A DNA stretch of 64,000 bases from JAEUJM01 sp041918615. Lineage in GTDB: Bacteria; Actinomycetota; Acidimicrobiia; Acidimicrobiales; DATDAH01. The DNA is taken from NCBI GenBank assembly GCA_041918615.1, contig JAYRVH010000017.1, forward strand, positions 62,001 through 126,000. The letters run 5' to 3'. Below, in pieces: positions 36,697 through 45,962 of this stretch. Below the pieces are notes generated by a model. It saw only the letters and a program-made list of their open reading frames with translations, was not told where the DNA came from and searched no databases. Position 1 is the stretch's first letter; each line of letters opens with the position of its first letter. The position numbers and the translations under genes are program-made.

Positions 36697-39063
36697 ATGA
36701 GCATCGAGCCAGAGGTCAGGCCAGCACCGCCCTCCGTGACGCCGACGGGCGAGCACCTCGCCCCGCAGCGCATGCGCCCCACGGTCGACCTGCCCGAGCC
36801 GCTCGACTACCGCATCAAGAACAGGCTGCTCGGCCCGCCGCTCGCCACCGACCGCCTCGAGCACGAGCGACTGGGCAAGCCCACGGCCCTTGCCGTCTTC
36901 GCATCCGACAACCTGTCGTCGTCGGCCTACGCCACCGAGGAGATCCTGCGGGTCCTCATCCCGGTCATCGGCGTCGCCGCCTTCTCGCTGGTGGTGCCCG
37001 TCACCGCCGCCATGTTGGTGGTGCTGGGCTTCCTGATCCTGTCGTACCGCCAGACGATCAAGGCCTACCCCAGCGCCGGCGGCGCCTACATCGTCACCAA
37101 GGACAACTTCGGCAACCTGCCCGCCCAGGTTGCCGGGGTCTCCCTGCTCACCGACTACATCCTCACGGTGGCCGTGTCGGTGGCCGCCGGCAGTGCCGCC
37201 CTGGCGTCTGCGATACCGGCACTCCAGTCGTGGGTGGTCCCGATCTCGGTGACGTTCATCCTCATCATCGCCTTCGGCAACCTGAAGGGCGTGCGGGAAT
37301 CGGGGAAGGTCTTCGCCGTCCCCACGTACTTCTTCATGGTCAACATGTTCCTGCTGCTCGGGATCGGCCTCTACAAGATGACCTTCGGCACCCTGCCCAT
37401 GGAGCCGGGCAACGTCGAGGGCATGATCCCCCTCGGCACCAGCGGTGACGGCATCTTCTACGGGGCCGCCCTCTTCGTGGTGCTCCACGCGTTCGCCTCG
37501 GGCGGTGCCGCCGTCACCGGCGTCGAGGCAATCTCGAACGGCGTGCCGGCGTTCAAGGAGCCCGCCGCCAAGAACGCCCGCTCCACCCTGGTGGTGATGG
37601 GCACGGCCCTCGGCGTCATGTTCTTCGGGCTCTCACTGCTCGCCTCGAAGGTGCACGCCGTGCCGTTCGAGGAGGGCACCCCCACCGTGATCTCGCAGGT
37701 GGGCAAGTTGGTCTACGGGCCCGGTGCGTTCGGCGACATCCTCTTCTACTCACTCCAGGTGGGCACCATGCTCATCCTGGTCCTGGCGGCCAACACCGGC
37801 TTCGCCGACTTCCCCCGTCTCGCCAGCTTTGCCGCCGGCGACAGCTTCATGCCCCGGCAGCTCACCAAGCGCGGCCACCGCCTGGTGTTCTCCAACGGGG
37901 TCATCGCCCTGTCGGCCTCGGCCATCGTCCTGGTGATCGTCACCGGCGCCAAGGTCGACCGCCTCATCCCCCTCTACGCCATCGGCGTGTTCACCAGCTT
38001 CACGCTCTCGCAGGCCGGCATGGCCAAGCACCACATCACCCACAAGGAACGCGGTTGGCGCTCAGGGCTGTTCATCAACGGCGTCGGCGCGGCCATGACC
38101 TTCGTGGTGGCCATCATCATCGCCGTCACCAAGTTCACCCACGGCGCCTGGATCATCCTCTTGTTGATCCCGATCCTCGTGGTCCTGCTGTTCCGGCTGA
38201 ACCGCCAGTACACGAACGAGGCCGCCGAGCTCGCCGAAGACGCACCCGCGGCGGCCGCCGCACCCATCCTGCGCCGCCACGTGGTGCTCGTGCTGGTCGA
38301 CACGCTCGACGTCGCCTCGGCCCGGGCCATCCAGTACGCCCGCACGCTCACGCCCGACGAGCTACGCGCCGTCCACCTTGACCTCGACCCCCTCGTGACC
38401 GCCGAGCTCGCCCGGTCGTGGCGGAGCCTCGGGCTCACCCGCGTCTCCCTCGATATCGTCGAGTGCCAGGACCGGCGCGTCACCAAGGCCGCGGCGGAGA
38501 TCGCCGCCCAGGAGCTGGCCGACGGCGAGACCGAGGTGAGCGTGCTCATCCCTCGGCGCGAGTACAGCCGCTTCTGGCACCGCCTCCTGCACGACCGCAC
38601 CTCCGACGAGATGGTGAAGACCCTCTCGACGCTGCCGCACTGCAACGTCACCGTGGTGCCCTACCACCTCGACCTGAAGCCCGTCGAGGTCCACAGCGCG
38701 CCGGCCAACGGCCGCAAGAAGTCCAAGGCGTCGGCCTCCGTCGACGTCGAGCGCGTTTCCGACGGCGCCGCAGCCATGGTCCCCGCGGCGGACGGCTCGG
38801 TGCCGATCGGCTCGGTCGAGCACCGCCAGCGGGTCATCGTGTCCGGCCGGGTCCGGGCGCTGCGGGTGCAGCCGTGGGCGGGCGTCCCTGCGCTCGAGTG
38901 CACCCTCGCCGACGACAGCGGCGGCATCTCGGTGGTCTTCCTGGGCAGGCGCGAGGTGCCCGGGATCAACGTCGGGGCGAAGATCAGGGCACAGGGCGTG
39001 GTGGGAGAGCACCAGGGCCGACTGGCCATGCTCAACCCCGCCTACGAGTTCCTGCCCAGCTGA
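36697..39063 (+). CDS. Second KimA-like K+ permease with USP-like and OB-fold domains
   Basis: A 788-residue paralogue of the gene at 18253, alike along nearly its full length (SSSAYATEEILRVLIPVIG, AYPSAGGAYIVTKDNFG, RREYSRFWHRLLHD). The same three-part layout holds: ~12 helices, a USP-like domain (~515-650) and an OB-fold (~700-785, VIVSGRVRALRV, ISVVFLGRREVPGI). The linker differs (KKSKASASVDVERV). Start ATG 36697. It is divergent to the TrkA pair, the arrangement of Rv2690c-ceoB-ceoC. In mycobacteria a separate small OB-fold gene (Rv2694c) lies a few genes away, so the fused domain here may be its equivalent. Confidence 0.8.
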   Translation: MSIEPEVRPAPPSVTPTGEHLAPQRMRPTVDLPEPLDYRIKNRLLGPPLATDRLEHERLGKPTALAVFASDNLSSSAYATEEILRVLIPVIGVAAFSLVVPVTAAMLVVLGFLILSYRQTIKAYPSAGGAYIVTKDNFGNLPAQVAGVSLLTDYILTVAVSVAAGSAALASAIPALQSWVVPISVTFILIIAFGNLKGVRESGKVFAVPTYFFMVNMFLLLGIGLYKMTFGTLPMEPGNVEGMIPLGTSGDGIFYGAALFVVLHAFASGGAAVTGVEAISNGVPAFKEPAAKNARSTLVVMGTALGVMFFGLSLLASKVHAVPFEEGTPTVISQVGKLVYGPGAFGDILFYSLQVGTMLILVLAANTGFADFPRLASFAAGDSFMPRQLTKRGHRLVFSNGVIALSASAIVLVIVTGAKVDRLIPLYAIGVFTSFTLSQAGMAKHHITHKERGWRSGLFINGVGAAMTFVVAIIIAVTKFTHGAWIILLLIPILVVLLFRLNRQYTNEAAELAEDAPAAAAAPILRRHVVLVLVDTLDVASARAIQYARTLTPDELRAVHLDLDPLVTAELARSWRSLGLTRVSLDIVECQDRRVTKAAAEIAAQELADGETEVSVLIPRREYSRFWHRLLHDRTSDEMVKTLSTLPHCNVTVVPYHLDLKPVEVHSAPANGRKKSKASASVDVERVSDGAAAMVPAADGSVPIGSVEHRQRVIVSGRVRALRVQPWAGVPALECTLADDSGGISVVFLGRREVPGINVGAKIRAQGVVGEHQGRLAMLNPAYEFLPS

Positions 39064-39181
39064 CCGCGGGCAGCCCCGGCAGGCGCTCTCGTTGGGCGTC
39101 CGTTCCGCCGTCTTGGCGCCGTCCCCGGGCCGGTGACCTGGCACTAGTGTGGGGCACCTGGTCGACATCCGGGGGGATCCG

Positions 39182-40531
39182 ATGCGCAGCCGCAACCTGC
39201 TCTTCATCGCACTGGCGGCATTCGCCCTGGTGGCCGCGTCCTGCGGTAACTCCGATTCGGGAACCACCGACAGCGCCGGCAACAGCGACAGCACCGAGCG
39301 CGCGGAGAACGTCGACAACGGTCAGGTGAGCGATGCCCGGGACGACGAGTTCGTGGCCGTCGACCAGCCCGGCGTCACCGACGACACGATCACCGTGAGC
39401 GGGGTGGCGTCCACGACCAACCCGCTCGGCGGGAAGTACGGAACGATCTTCGACGGCGTGCAGGCCTACTTCGCCATGGTCAACTCGGAGGGCGGCATCT
39501 ACCAGCGCGAGCTCGTGCTGCCCGAGGACAACGAGCACGACGACCAGCTCTCGATGAACCAGCAGGAGGTCCAGAAGATCATCAGCCAGGACGACCCCTT
39601 CGCCGTGGTGGGCGTGGCCACGCTGCTGTTCCAGGGCGCCGACCTGCTCGTCGACGAGAACATGCCCACCTTCGGCTGGAACATCCAACAGGAGTGGCAG
39701 AACGGGCCGAACCTCTTCGGCGAGAAGGGCTCGTACCTCGCCTTCACCCGCGGAGGCCCGCTGCAGCCCTTCCTCGCCCGCGAGCTCGGCGCCCACAAGA
39801 TCGGGGTCCTCGCCTACAACGTGCCGCAGTCGTCCGACTGCCTCGAAGGCGTCCAGAACAGCTTCGAGACGTTCGGCGCCGACGCCGACGCCGAGGTCGC
39901 GTTCAGCGACGCCAGCCTGGCCTACGGCACCACCGACCTGAGCGTCCAGGTGCAGCAGATGAAGGATGCAGGCGTCGACCTGGTGACCACCTGCATGGAC
40001 ACCAACGGCGTCACCACCCTGGCCCGCGAGATGCAGCGCCAGGGCCTCGACGTCCCCCAGTACCTGCCCAACGGCTACGACTTCGATCTCGTGTCCGACT
40101 TCGGCGACCTCTTCCAGGGCTCGCTCGTGCTCACCCAGTTCGCCCCTCTCGAGTTCGAGCCGCAGCCCGAGGGCGTCCAGCAGTACCTCGACTGGATGGA
40201 CCAGACCGGCGGCGAGGTGGGCGAGCTCTCGCTGGCGGGCTGGATCAGCGCCGACCAGTTCGTGACGGGGCTGCGTGCAGCCGGTCCCGACTTCACCCGC
40301 CAGAAGGTGATCGACGGCCTCAACCAGCTCACCGACTACGACGCCGACGGCATCCTTCCCGGCACCGACTGGACCGTGGCCCACGAGAGTGACGGCGACC
40401 AGCTCTGCTACGCGATGTCGAAGATCGACAACAGCGAGTTCGTGCCCCAGTTCACCGAGGCCGACAAGCCATTCATCTGCTTCGACAGCGACGCCACGGC
40501 GCTGCCCGCCGAGCCCGACCACCAGAGCTGA
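39182..40531 (+). CDS. Branched-chain amino acid-type ABC transporter substrate-binding lipoprotein (LivK-like)
   Basis: A 449-residue lipoprotein. Start MRSRNLL; lipobox VAASC at ~21. The periplasmic-binding fold is shown by TDDTITVSGVASTTNPLGGKYG, FDGVQAYFAMVNSEGGIYQR and a Type-1 domain swap. It lies 30 bp ahead of the fused permease gene and heads the operon. LivK-like proteins bind amino acids, amides, urea or aromatic acids, so the substrate is open. Confidence 0.88.
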   Translation: MRSRNLLFIALAAFALVAASCGNSDSGTTDSAGNSDSTERAENVDNGQVSDARDDEFVAVDQPGVTDDTITVSGVASTTNPLGGKYGTIFDGVQAYFAMVNSEGGIYQRELVLPEDNEHDDQLSMNQQEVQKIISQDDPFAVVGVATLLFQGADLLVDENMPTFGWNIQQEWQNGPNLFGEKGSYLAFTRGGPLQPFLARELGAHKIGVLAYNVPQSSDCLEGVQNSFETFGADADAEVAFSDASLAYGTTDLSVQVQQMKDAGVDLVTTCMDTNGVTTLAREMQRQGLDVPQYLPNGYDFDLVSDFGDLFQGSLVLTQFAPLEFEPQPEGVQQYLDWMDQTGGEVGELSLAGWISADQFVTGLRAAGPDFTRQKVIDGLNQLTDYDADGILPGTDWTVAHESDGDQLCYAMSKIDNSEFVPQFTEADKPFICFDSDATALPAEPDHQS

Positions 40532-40561
40532 CCGAGCGGGCTTCGGCACTCCCTCCATGCC

Positions 40562-42601
40562 ATGACCGAGCTGCTCAGCTACGCCATCCGGGGCTTCCCG
40601 GTGGGGTGTGTCTTCGCCCTCATGGCGGTGGGGCTGGTGCTCACCTACAAGACCTCGGGTGTCTTCAACCTCGCCTTCGGCGCCCAGGCGTTCGTCAGCG
40701 CCGCGGTCTACTACGAGACCCGGGTACGCCACGACTGGCCCATCGTCCCCGCGTTCGTCCTGGCGGTGGTGATCCTGGGACCGGCCATCGGCTTCGTGCT
40801 CGACAAGGCCCTGTTCCGCCATCTGCGCACCGCGCCACCCATCGCCCGGCTGGTGACGTCGCTCGGCCTGCTCGTGGCCATCCCCCAGATGGTGCAGATC
40901 TGGTTCGGGAGCAGCGCCGCGTTCAACCCGCTCGGCATCGCGCCCGACCCCGAACGCATCTACCGGCTCGGCGACTACGCCCTCGACGCCAACCAGGTGG
41001 CCACGATCCTGATCACCCTTGGTGTGGTGGGCGCGCTCACGATCCTGTTCCGGTCGACCGCCCTCGGTCTGCGCATGCGGGCGGTGGTCGAGAGCCCCCG
41101 CATGACCGAGCTCAACGGGGTCAACGCCGACCGGGTCAGCAGCTTCTCGTGGATGCTGTCCAGCTTCCTCGCCGGTCTCGCCGGCGTGCTGCTCGCTCCC
41201 CTGTTCGCCCAGGTCGAGGCCAACGGCTTCTTCACGTTGCTGGTGGCCGCCGTCGCCGCCGCCGCCTTCGGGGGCCTGTCGAGCATCCCCCTCACGTTCG
41301 CGGGCGGCATCGCCCTCGGCGTCCTCCAACAGGTGCTGGCGGGCTACCTGCCCAGCGGCAGCATCCTGTCGCAGGGCCTGCGCCCGGCCCTGCCGTTCGT
41401 GGTGCTCTTCCTCCTGCTTCTGTTCTGGCCAGCGCTCCGCGACAGGACCCACAGCACCGATCCCTTGGCGGGCGTCGACCCGCCTCCCCCGGCGCCCGCG
41501 GCCACCTACCGGAGCGAGGGCCTGACCCGGCTCACGCGCGTGCTGGCCGTCGTCACCGTCGTCGGCTTCATCGCCGCCTCGCTCCTCTGGTTCGACGACT
41601 TCTGGCTGCTGTTGTTCACCAAGGGGCTCATCTTCGGGCTCATCTTCCTGTCGATCACGGTGATCACCGGCATGGGCGGCCAGATCTCGCTCTCGCAGGC
41701 GACGTTCGCCGGGGTGGGCGCCTTCACCACCGCGCAGCTCGTCTCCAGCCTGGGGCTACCCGTACTCGCCACGATGCTCCTCGGCGCGCTCGCGGCGGCC
41801 GCAGTGGGTGCCCTCCTCGCCCTGCCGGTGATGCGCCTCGACGGCATCTACCTGACGCTCGCCACGCTGGCCTTCGCCCTCATGTGGGAGAACGTGCTCG
41901 TGCCCCAGGACTGGGTGAGCGGGGGCCAGCTCGGGGTCGAGGTCCCCCGACCCCTCGTGGGGCCGATCGACTTCGCCGACGACAGGGCCTTCCTCCTGCT
42001 CTGCATGGCGCTGCTGGCGGTGGTGAGCGTGGTCGTGATCCTGGTGCGGCGCGGTACCACGGGCCGCAACCTCGACGCCCTCCGGGGCAGCGAGCTCGCC
42101 GCCACCTCGATCGGCATCGACCCCCGACGGGCCCGCATCACCGCGTTCGCCCTGTCCGCCGGCATCGCCGGGCTCGGCGGTGGCCTGCTCGCCTCGCAGG
42201 AGGGGCGGGCGACGAGCATCGACTTCGTGTTCTTCCTCGGGCTGTTCTGGGTGGTGGTGGTGGTCACCCTGGGCTCGCGCTCGGTGCAGGCGGCGATCAC
42301 CGCCGGCCTGTCGTTCATGTTGGTGCCCGAGCTCCTGAGCCGCCTCGACCTCAGCGCCCTCCCCGCGATCCTCAACCCCGCCGAGAACCCTGCCGCGATC
42401 GCGTCGATCCTCTTCGGCCTCGGGGCGCTCACCTACGCCAAGCACCCCGAAGGGATCCTGGAGCACCAGACCAGGTCGTCGATCGAGTTCACCAACCGGC
42501 GCTTGGCGGTGTTCCGCCGGTGGCGCGGCAGCGACGAGCCGTCCGATCAGGCGCCACCCGACCAGCCGCGTCCCGTACCGTCGGCGAAGACGGCACCATG
42601 A
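40562..42601 (+). CDS. Fused LivH-LivM ABC permease
   Basis: A 679-residue protein joining the two membrane subunits of a branched-chain amino acid-type importer. Residues 1-~290 are LivH-like (FALMAVGLVLTYKTSGVFNLAFGAQ; MRAVVESPRMTELNGVN). Residues ~320-640 are LivM-like (SITVITGMGGQISLSQATFAGVGAF; ATSIGIDPRRARITAFALSA). A Pro-rich linker follows the first half (DPPPPAPAAT). The acidic/Pro-rich C-tail is unusual. Its stop overlaps livG by ATGA. Confidence 0.9.
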   Translation: MTELLSYAIRGFPVGCVFALMAVGLVLTYKTSGVFNLAFGAQAFVSAAVYYETRVRHDWPIVPAFVLAVVILGPAIGFVLDKALFRHLRTAPPIARLVTSLGLLVAIPQMVQIWFGSSAAFNPLGIAPDPERIYRLGDYALDANQVATILITLGVVGALTILFRSTALGLRMRAVVESPRMTELNGVNADRVSSFSWMLSSFLAGLAGVLLAPLFAQVEANGFFTLLVAAVAAAAFGGLSSIPLTFAGGIALGVLQQVLAGYLPSGSILSQGLRPALPFVVLFLLLLFWPALRDRTHSTDPLAGVDPPPPAPAATYRSEGLTRLTRVLAVVTVVGFIAASLLWFDDFWLLLFTKGLIFGLIFLSITVITGMGGQISLSQATFAGVGAFTTAQLVSSLGLPVLATMLLGALAAAAVGALLALPVMRLDGIYLTLATLAFALMWENVLVPQDWVSGGQLGVEVPRPLVGPIDFADDRAFLLLCMALLAVVSVVVILVRRGTTGRNLDALRGSELAATSIGIDPRRARITAFALSAGIAGLGGGLLASQEGRATSIDFVFFLGLFWVVVVVTLGSRSVQAAITAGLSFMLVPELLSRLDLSALPAILNPAENPAAIASILFGLGALTYAKHPEGILEHQTRSSIEFTNRRLAVFRRWRGSDEPSDQAPPDQPRPVPSAKTAP

Positions 42602-43356
42602 GCCTGCTCGAGGCCACGTCGGTCACCAAGCGCTTCTCGGGCCTCAAGGCCCTCGACGCCGTGTCGCTCGCAGTGGAGCCCGGTGAGATCGTCGGGCTGA
42701 TCGGACCCAACGGGGCGGGCAAGACGACCCTGTTCAACTGCCTCTACGGCGTCACCGCCCCCGACGAGGGCCGGGTCGCCTTCGCCGGCCACGACATCAG
42801 CGTGCTCCCCGTCCACCGCCGGGCCCGCCTCGGCATCGGCCGCACGTTCCAGCGCATCGAGCTGTTCGTGGGCATGACCGTGCGCGACCACCTGCTCGTC
42901 GCCGAGCGCTCCCGGCGGGGCGACGGCGGACTCCTGCGCGACCTGCTCAACCGGGCCCGCCCCACCGACGACGAGCGGTCGCGGGTGGCGGCCACGCTCG
43001 ACCTGCTCGGGCTGAGCGACGACGCCGAACGCCCCATCGAGTCGCTGAGCCTCGGGCGCGGACGCCTGGTCGAGCTCGGCCGGGCGCTCATGATCGAACC
43101 GAAGCTCCTGCTGCTCGACGAGCCCTCGTCGGGCCTCGACCACCACGAGACGGCCGACATGGCCGAGGTGCTCGACACGGTGCGGGCCGAGCGCGGTACC
43201 GCCATCCTGCTGGTGGAGCACGACGTGGCCATGGTGCGCCGGGTGACCACCCGCCTCTACGTGCTCGACTTCGGACAGGTCATCGCCTCGGGACTCACCG
43301 CCGACGTGGTCGCCGACCAGAAGGTCCGCACGGCCTACCTGGGAGACACCCTATGA
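42598..43356 (+). CDS. Branched-chain amino acid-type ABC transporter ATPase (LivG-like)
   Basis: A 252-residue ATPase. Walker A GPNGAGKTT (~36-44), signature LSLGRGRL (~150; weaker than the usual LSGGQ, as often seen in LivG), Walker B LLLLDEPSSGLD and the switch His in LLVEHDV. Start is ATG overlapping the LivHM stop; it overlaps livF by ATGA. Confidence 0.9.
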   Translation: MSLLEATSVTKRFSGLKALDAVSLAVEPGEIVGLIGPNGAGKTTLFNCLYGVTAPDEGRVAFAGHDISVLPVHRRARLGIGRTFQRIELFVGMTVRDHLLVAERSRRGDGGLLRDLLNRARPTDDERSRVAATLDLLGLSDDAERPIESLSLGRGRLVELGRALMIEPKLLLLDEPSSGLDHHETADMAEVLDTVRAERGTAILLVEHDVAMVRRVTTRLYVLDFGQVIASGLTADVVADQKVRTAYLGDTL

Positions 43357-44099
43357 GTGCCTCCACCCCCTCTGGAGGGGGCGGCGTGACCGGTGGCGCG
43401 CTGCTGGAGCTCGACCACGTCGACGCCGGCTACGGGCCGTTCCGGGCGCTGTTCGACGTGTCGTTCGTCGTGGAGGAGGGTCGGGCACTGGCGCTGCTCG
43501 GCTCCAACGGGGCGGGGAAGACGACCGTCGCCCGCGTGTGCTCGGGGCTCGTCGAGCCCACGCGCGGTCACGTGCGATTCGGTGGCGACGACGTCACCGG
43601 CGTGCATGCGTGGAAGCTGGCGCGCCGGGGCATCGCCCACGCCCCCGAGGGCCGGTCGGTGTTCGCCACGCTCACGGTCGAGGAGAACCTCACCTTGGCT
43701 TTTCGGGAGGGCACCAGGTCGGGCCACGGCGGCGTGCCCGAGAGCCTGGCGGCGGCCTACGAGCTGTTCCCCCGACTCGAGGCCCGCCGGGCCCAGCTCG
43801 CCGGCACCCTGTCGGGCGGCGAGCAGCGGATGCTGGCCCTCGCCCGGGTGCTCGTGCACCCGCCCCGGCTGCTGATCGTCGACGAGCTCTCGCTGGGCCT
43901 TGCGCCGATCATCGTGAGCGAGGTCTACGCCATGTTGGCCAAGATCAAGGCGAAGGGCACCACCCTGCTCATCGTCGAGCAGTTGATGAGCCATGCACTG
44001 GGCATCGCCGACGACGTGGTGCTTCTCACCAAGGGCCGCACCACCTACGTCGGGCCCACCGCCGACCTCGGCGACCCGGGCGAGCACTTCCTCGGCTGA
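43353..44099 (+). CDS. Branched-chain amino acid-type ABC transporter ATPase (LivF-like)
   Basis: A 248-residue ATPase closing the operon. Walker A GSNGAGKTTV (~51), signature LSGGEQRMLALARVL (~154), Walker B LLIVDELSLGL (the usual proline in LDEP is changed to ELSL, as in many LivF), switch His position held by LIVEQ. It has an N-terminal Ser/Gly-rich extension (~18 residues) before the domain begins. Confidence 0.9.
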   Translation: MSASTPSGGGGVTGGALLELDHVDAGYGPFRALFDVSFVVEEGRALALLGSNGAGKTTVARVCSGLVEPTRGHVRFGGDDVTGVHAWKLARRGIAHAPEGRSVFATLTVEENLTLAFREGTRSGHGGVPESLAAAYELFPRLEARRAQLAGTLSGGEQRMLALARVLVHPPRLLIVDELSLGLAPIIVSEVYAMLAKIKAKGTTLLIVEQLMSHALGIADDVVLLTKGRTTYVGPTADLGDPGEHFLG

Positions 44100-44116
44100 T
44101 CACGGGAGACAGTCGA

Positions 44117-45175
44117 ATGAGCGACCGAACGAGCGACGAAGCGACGAGCGGGTCTGATGCGAACGGAGGGGAGGGGCTGTTCGACCGGCTGCGCGGATGG
44201 ATCGACGTCCACCATCACATCGACGCGGAGCTGTTCGCGCTGGCCGAACAGGTGGTGGCAACCGAGGCCGGCGCGCTCTTCGAGACCATCGACCGCTCGG
44301 TCATAGACGCGGACGTGCTGCCCGACGCCATCGACCACGGCGCCGTGTTCCTGGGCCCCAACCCGCACAGCACCCAGGAGCAGGAGGAGATCCTCGGCCT
44401 GCTCGACCTGCTGCACGGCGACCAGGTCCCTGGGCTGGTGTCGCGGTTCGTCGACTTCACCCGGGAGGAGGACCTCTTCGCTCGCGTGCGATCCGGCGAG
44501 AAGTTCATCATTCCGAGCAATCACCTCGAGTTGCAGGATCAGGGGTTCACCCTCGGGTACCTGCAGCGGGCGGCGCAGGACTACGGGTTCGACCGGCTCG
44601 AGAACCACATCACGCTCATGATCGGGCGCCTGCTCGGGTTCCTCCGTCTGGGCGAACGCAACGTGATCGACGACATCCTGCGCAAGGCAGGCGCCGTCCT
44701 GAAGACGTTCCCTGTCAGCGGGGGCGAGGTCATGGCCGAAGGGCTCATCACCGAGCACGACCTCGACCGGCGGCTGAAGGTGTTCCGGCGCGCGAGCAAC
44801 GAACGCACGCGCCGCGAGTTCGAGCGCCTGATGCGGTCGAGCCAAGGCGCAGTGGTGCTGTTGGCAGGCGGCGGCTCACGCGACGCCCGAGACGCGGCCG
44901 GCGACGTCTTCATGAACCCGTTCGGCAAGAGCACCCGTTCGCTGATCGCCGACGCCTGCACGCACGGCGCGCTGGTGGTGCCCCTGTTCGTCGACTACGA
45001 CAGCGACGTGAGCCTGGTCTCCTTCGGCGACCCGACCCGGCCCGTCGAGGCGGCCGACGTGCATCACGTCGGCGAGGTGATCGCCGCCATGGGGAACCGG
45101 GCGAGGGGCGTGGCCCGCACCCGCCATCCCGAGGTCGAGCGCTTCGCCCGCAAGATCTTCTACGAGCCCGGCTAG
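44117..45175 (+). CDS. Probable glycerol-3-phosphate acyltransferase, chloroplast/chlamydia-type (divergent)
   Basis: A 352-residue soluble protein. The acyltransferase HX4D motif appears as H136-D141 in SNHLELQDQG. From residue 251, GGGSRD, then FMNPFG and THGALVVPLFV, resembles the GGRD-PxxF-PL region of plant plastid GPAT rather than membrane PlsB. The length (~350) and a helical N-terminal third also match that soluble family. The first 20 residues come from GAGCGA-like repeats. Alternatives are another PlsC-like lipid acyltransferase. It is 17 bp behind livF but unlikely to be part of transport. Confidence 0.5.
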   Translation: MSDRTSDEATSGSDANGGEGLFDRLRGWIDVHHHIDAELFALAEQVVATEAGALFETIDRSVIDADVLPDAIDHGAVFLGPNPHSTQEQEEILGLLDLLHGDQVPGLVSRFVDFTREEDLFARVRSGEKFIIPSNHLELQDQGFTLGYLQRAAQDYGFDRLENHITLMIGRLLGFLRLGERNVIDDILRKAGAVLKTFPVSGGEVMAEGLITEHDLDRRLKVFRRASNERTRREFERLMRSSQGAVVLLAGGGSRDARDAAGDVFMNPFGKSTRSLIADACTHGALVVPLFVDYDSDVSLVSFGDPTRPVEAADVHHVGEVIAAMGNRARGVARTRHPEVERFARKIFYEPG

Positions 45176-45218
45176 CCGACCCGGTCCCCACCGCGGGCGC
45201 CACTGGAGCGGTCGGCCC

Positions 45219-45740
45219 TCAGCGGCGCTCCAGAAGGGCCGGGACCGAGTCGACGAGCCACGCCAGGGCGAGGCCGACGGTCACCGCTCCCACCGCGGCA
45301 GCGAGCGACAAGGCGTCCAAGCCCTCCGCCGGGAGCGCCAGCAGACCGACGACGCCCGCCACCACCGGCCAGGCGGCTTTGACGAGCGTGCTCAGGCCAA
45401 CCTGGGCGTCACTGGTGGGGTCACACCCGCAGGGGGCGTCAGGCGCCTGCACCAGAAGGTAGGTCTGGAGCCCGACGAAGGCCGTGCCCACGACCACGAG
45501 AGCCCACAGCAACGGCACCATGGCCGAGGCCGACCATCCGGCCGACAGCGCCAGAACACCGCCCGCCCCCACAACCGCCTCCAGGACGATCACCCCCCAC
45601 GCCACGCGGCCCGCCGAGCCGGTTGGCCACAGCCCCTGCGCGTCCAACTGGACGGTGAACGTGTCGCGCCAGCGGAGGTGCCGGGCCGCAGACACGCCGA
45701 GGAGCACAAACCCGCTCACCACCAGCGACACCGCGACCAC
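45219..45740 (-). CDS. MauE/DoxX-like membrane protein with CGC motif
   Basis: A membrane protein of about 173 residues with four hydrophobic segments. The start is uncertain; the first plausible in-frame start is GTG 45740. The CGCDPTSDAQVG motif between helices two and three is like the conserved cysteine site of MauE family proteins, which help disulfide-rich or methylamine dehydrogenase maturation. No redox partner (such as thioredoxin-like MauD) is adjacent. The 222 bp upstream to the alcohol dehydrogenase contain no gene I can defend. Confidence 0.65.
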   Translation of the reverse strand: MVAVSLVVSGFVLLGVSAARHLRWRDTFTVQLDAQGLWPTGSAGRVAWGVIVLEAVVGAGGVLALSAGWSASAMVPLLWALVVVGTAFVGLQTYLLVQAPDAPCGCDPTSDAQVGLSTLVKAAWPVVAGVVGLLALPAEGLDALSLAAAVGAVTVGLALAWLVDSVPALLERR

Positions 45741-45962
45741 AGCGGTCAGCGTACGACCAGCGCGCGGGCCATCGACCCCCGGCAGGGGTGTCGGGTAGCG
45801 TGACCTCGTGGGTGAGCGCCGGCACAGCAGCGAGATGCCCTCCTTCTCCGGGCTTCCGGGACCACCCTCCCAGGGCCATGACCGCACGAGGGCGTGGGCA
45901 CCCGTGACGGTCGGGGTGATGCACCCCGGGCATGGCTTCGACCCGATGGCGGAGCGCGCCCC

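Noticed and set aside
39032..41452. 806-residue ORF on the minus strand
   Set aside because: It is antisense to the LivK and LivHM genes and carries no motif.
44117..44160. GAGCGA-type repeats shared with the kdpA-kdpB gap as a mobile element
   Set aside because: The tracts are short, imperfect and differ in arrangement; low-complexity coding and spacer DNA explains them.
45741..45962. Structured RNA (cobalamin-like GCCGG words) or a small gene between MauE-like and alcohol dehydrogenase genes
   Set aside because: Short GC-rich stems occur but no known riboswitch pattern fits, and the open frames there are Arg/Pro-rich without a good start.
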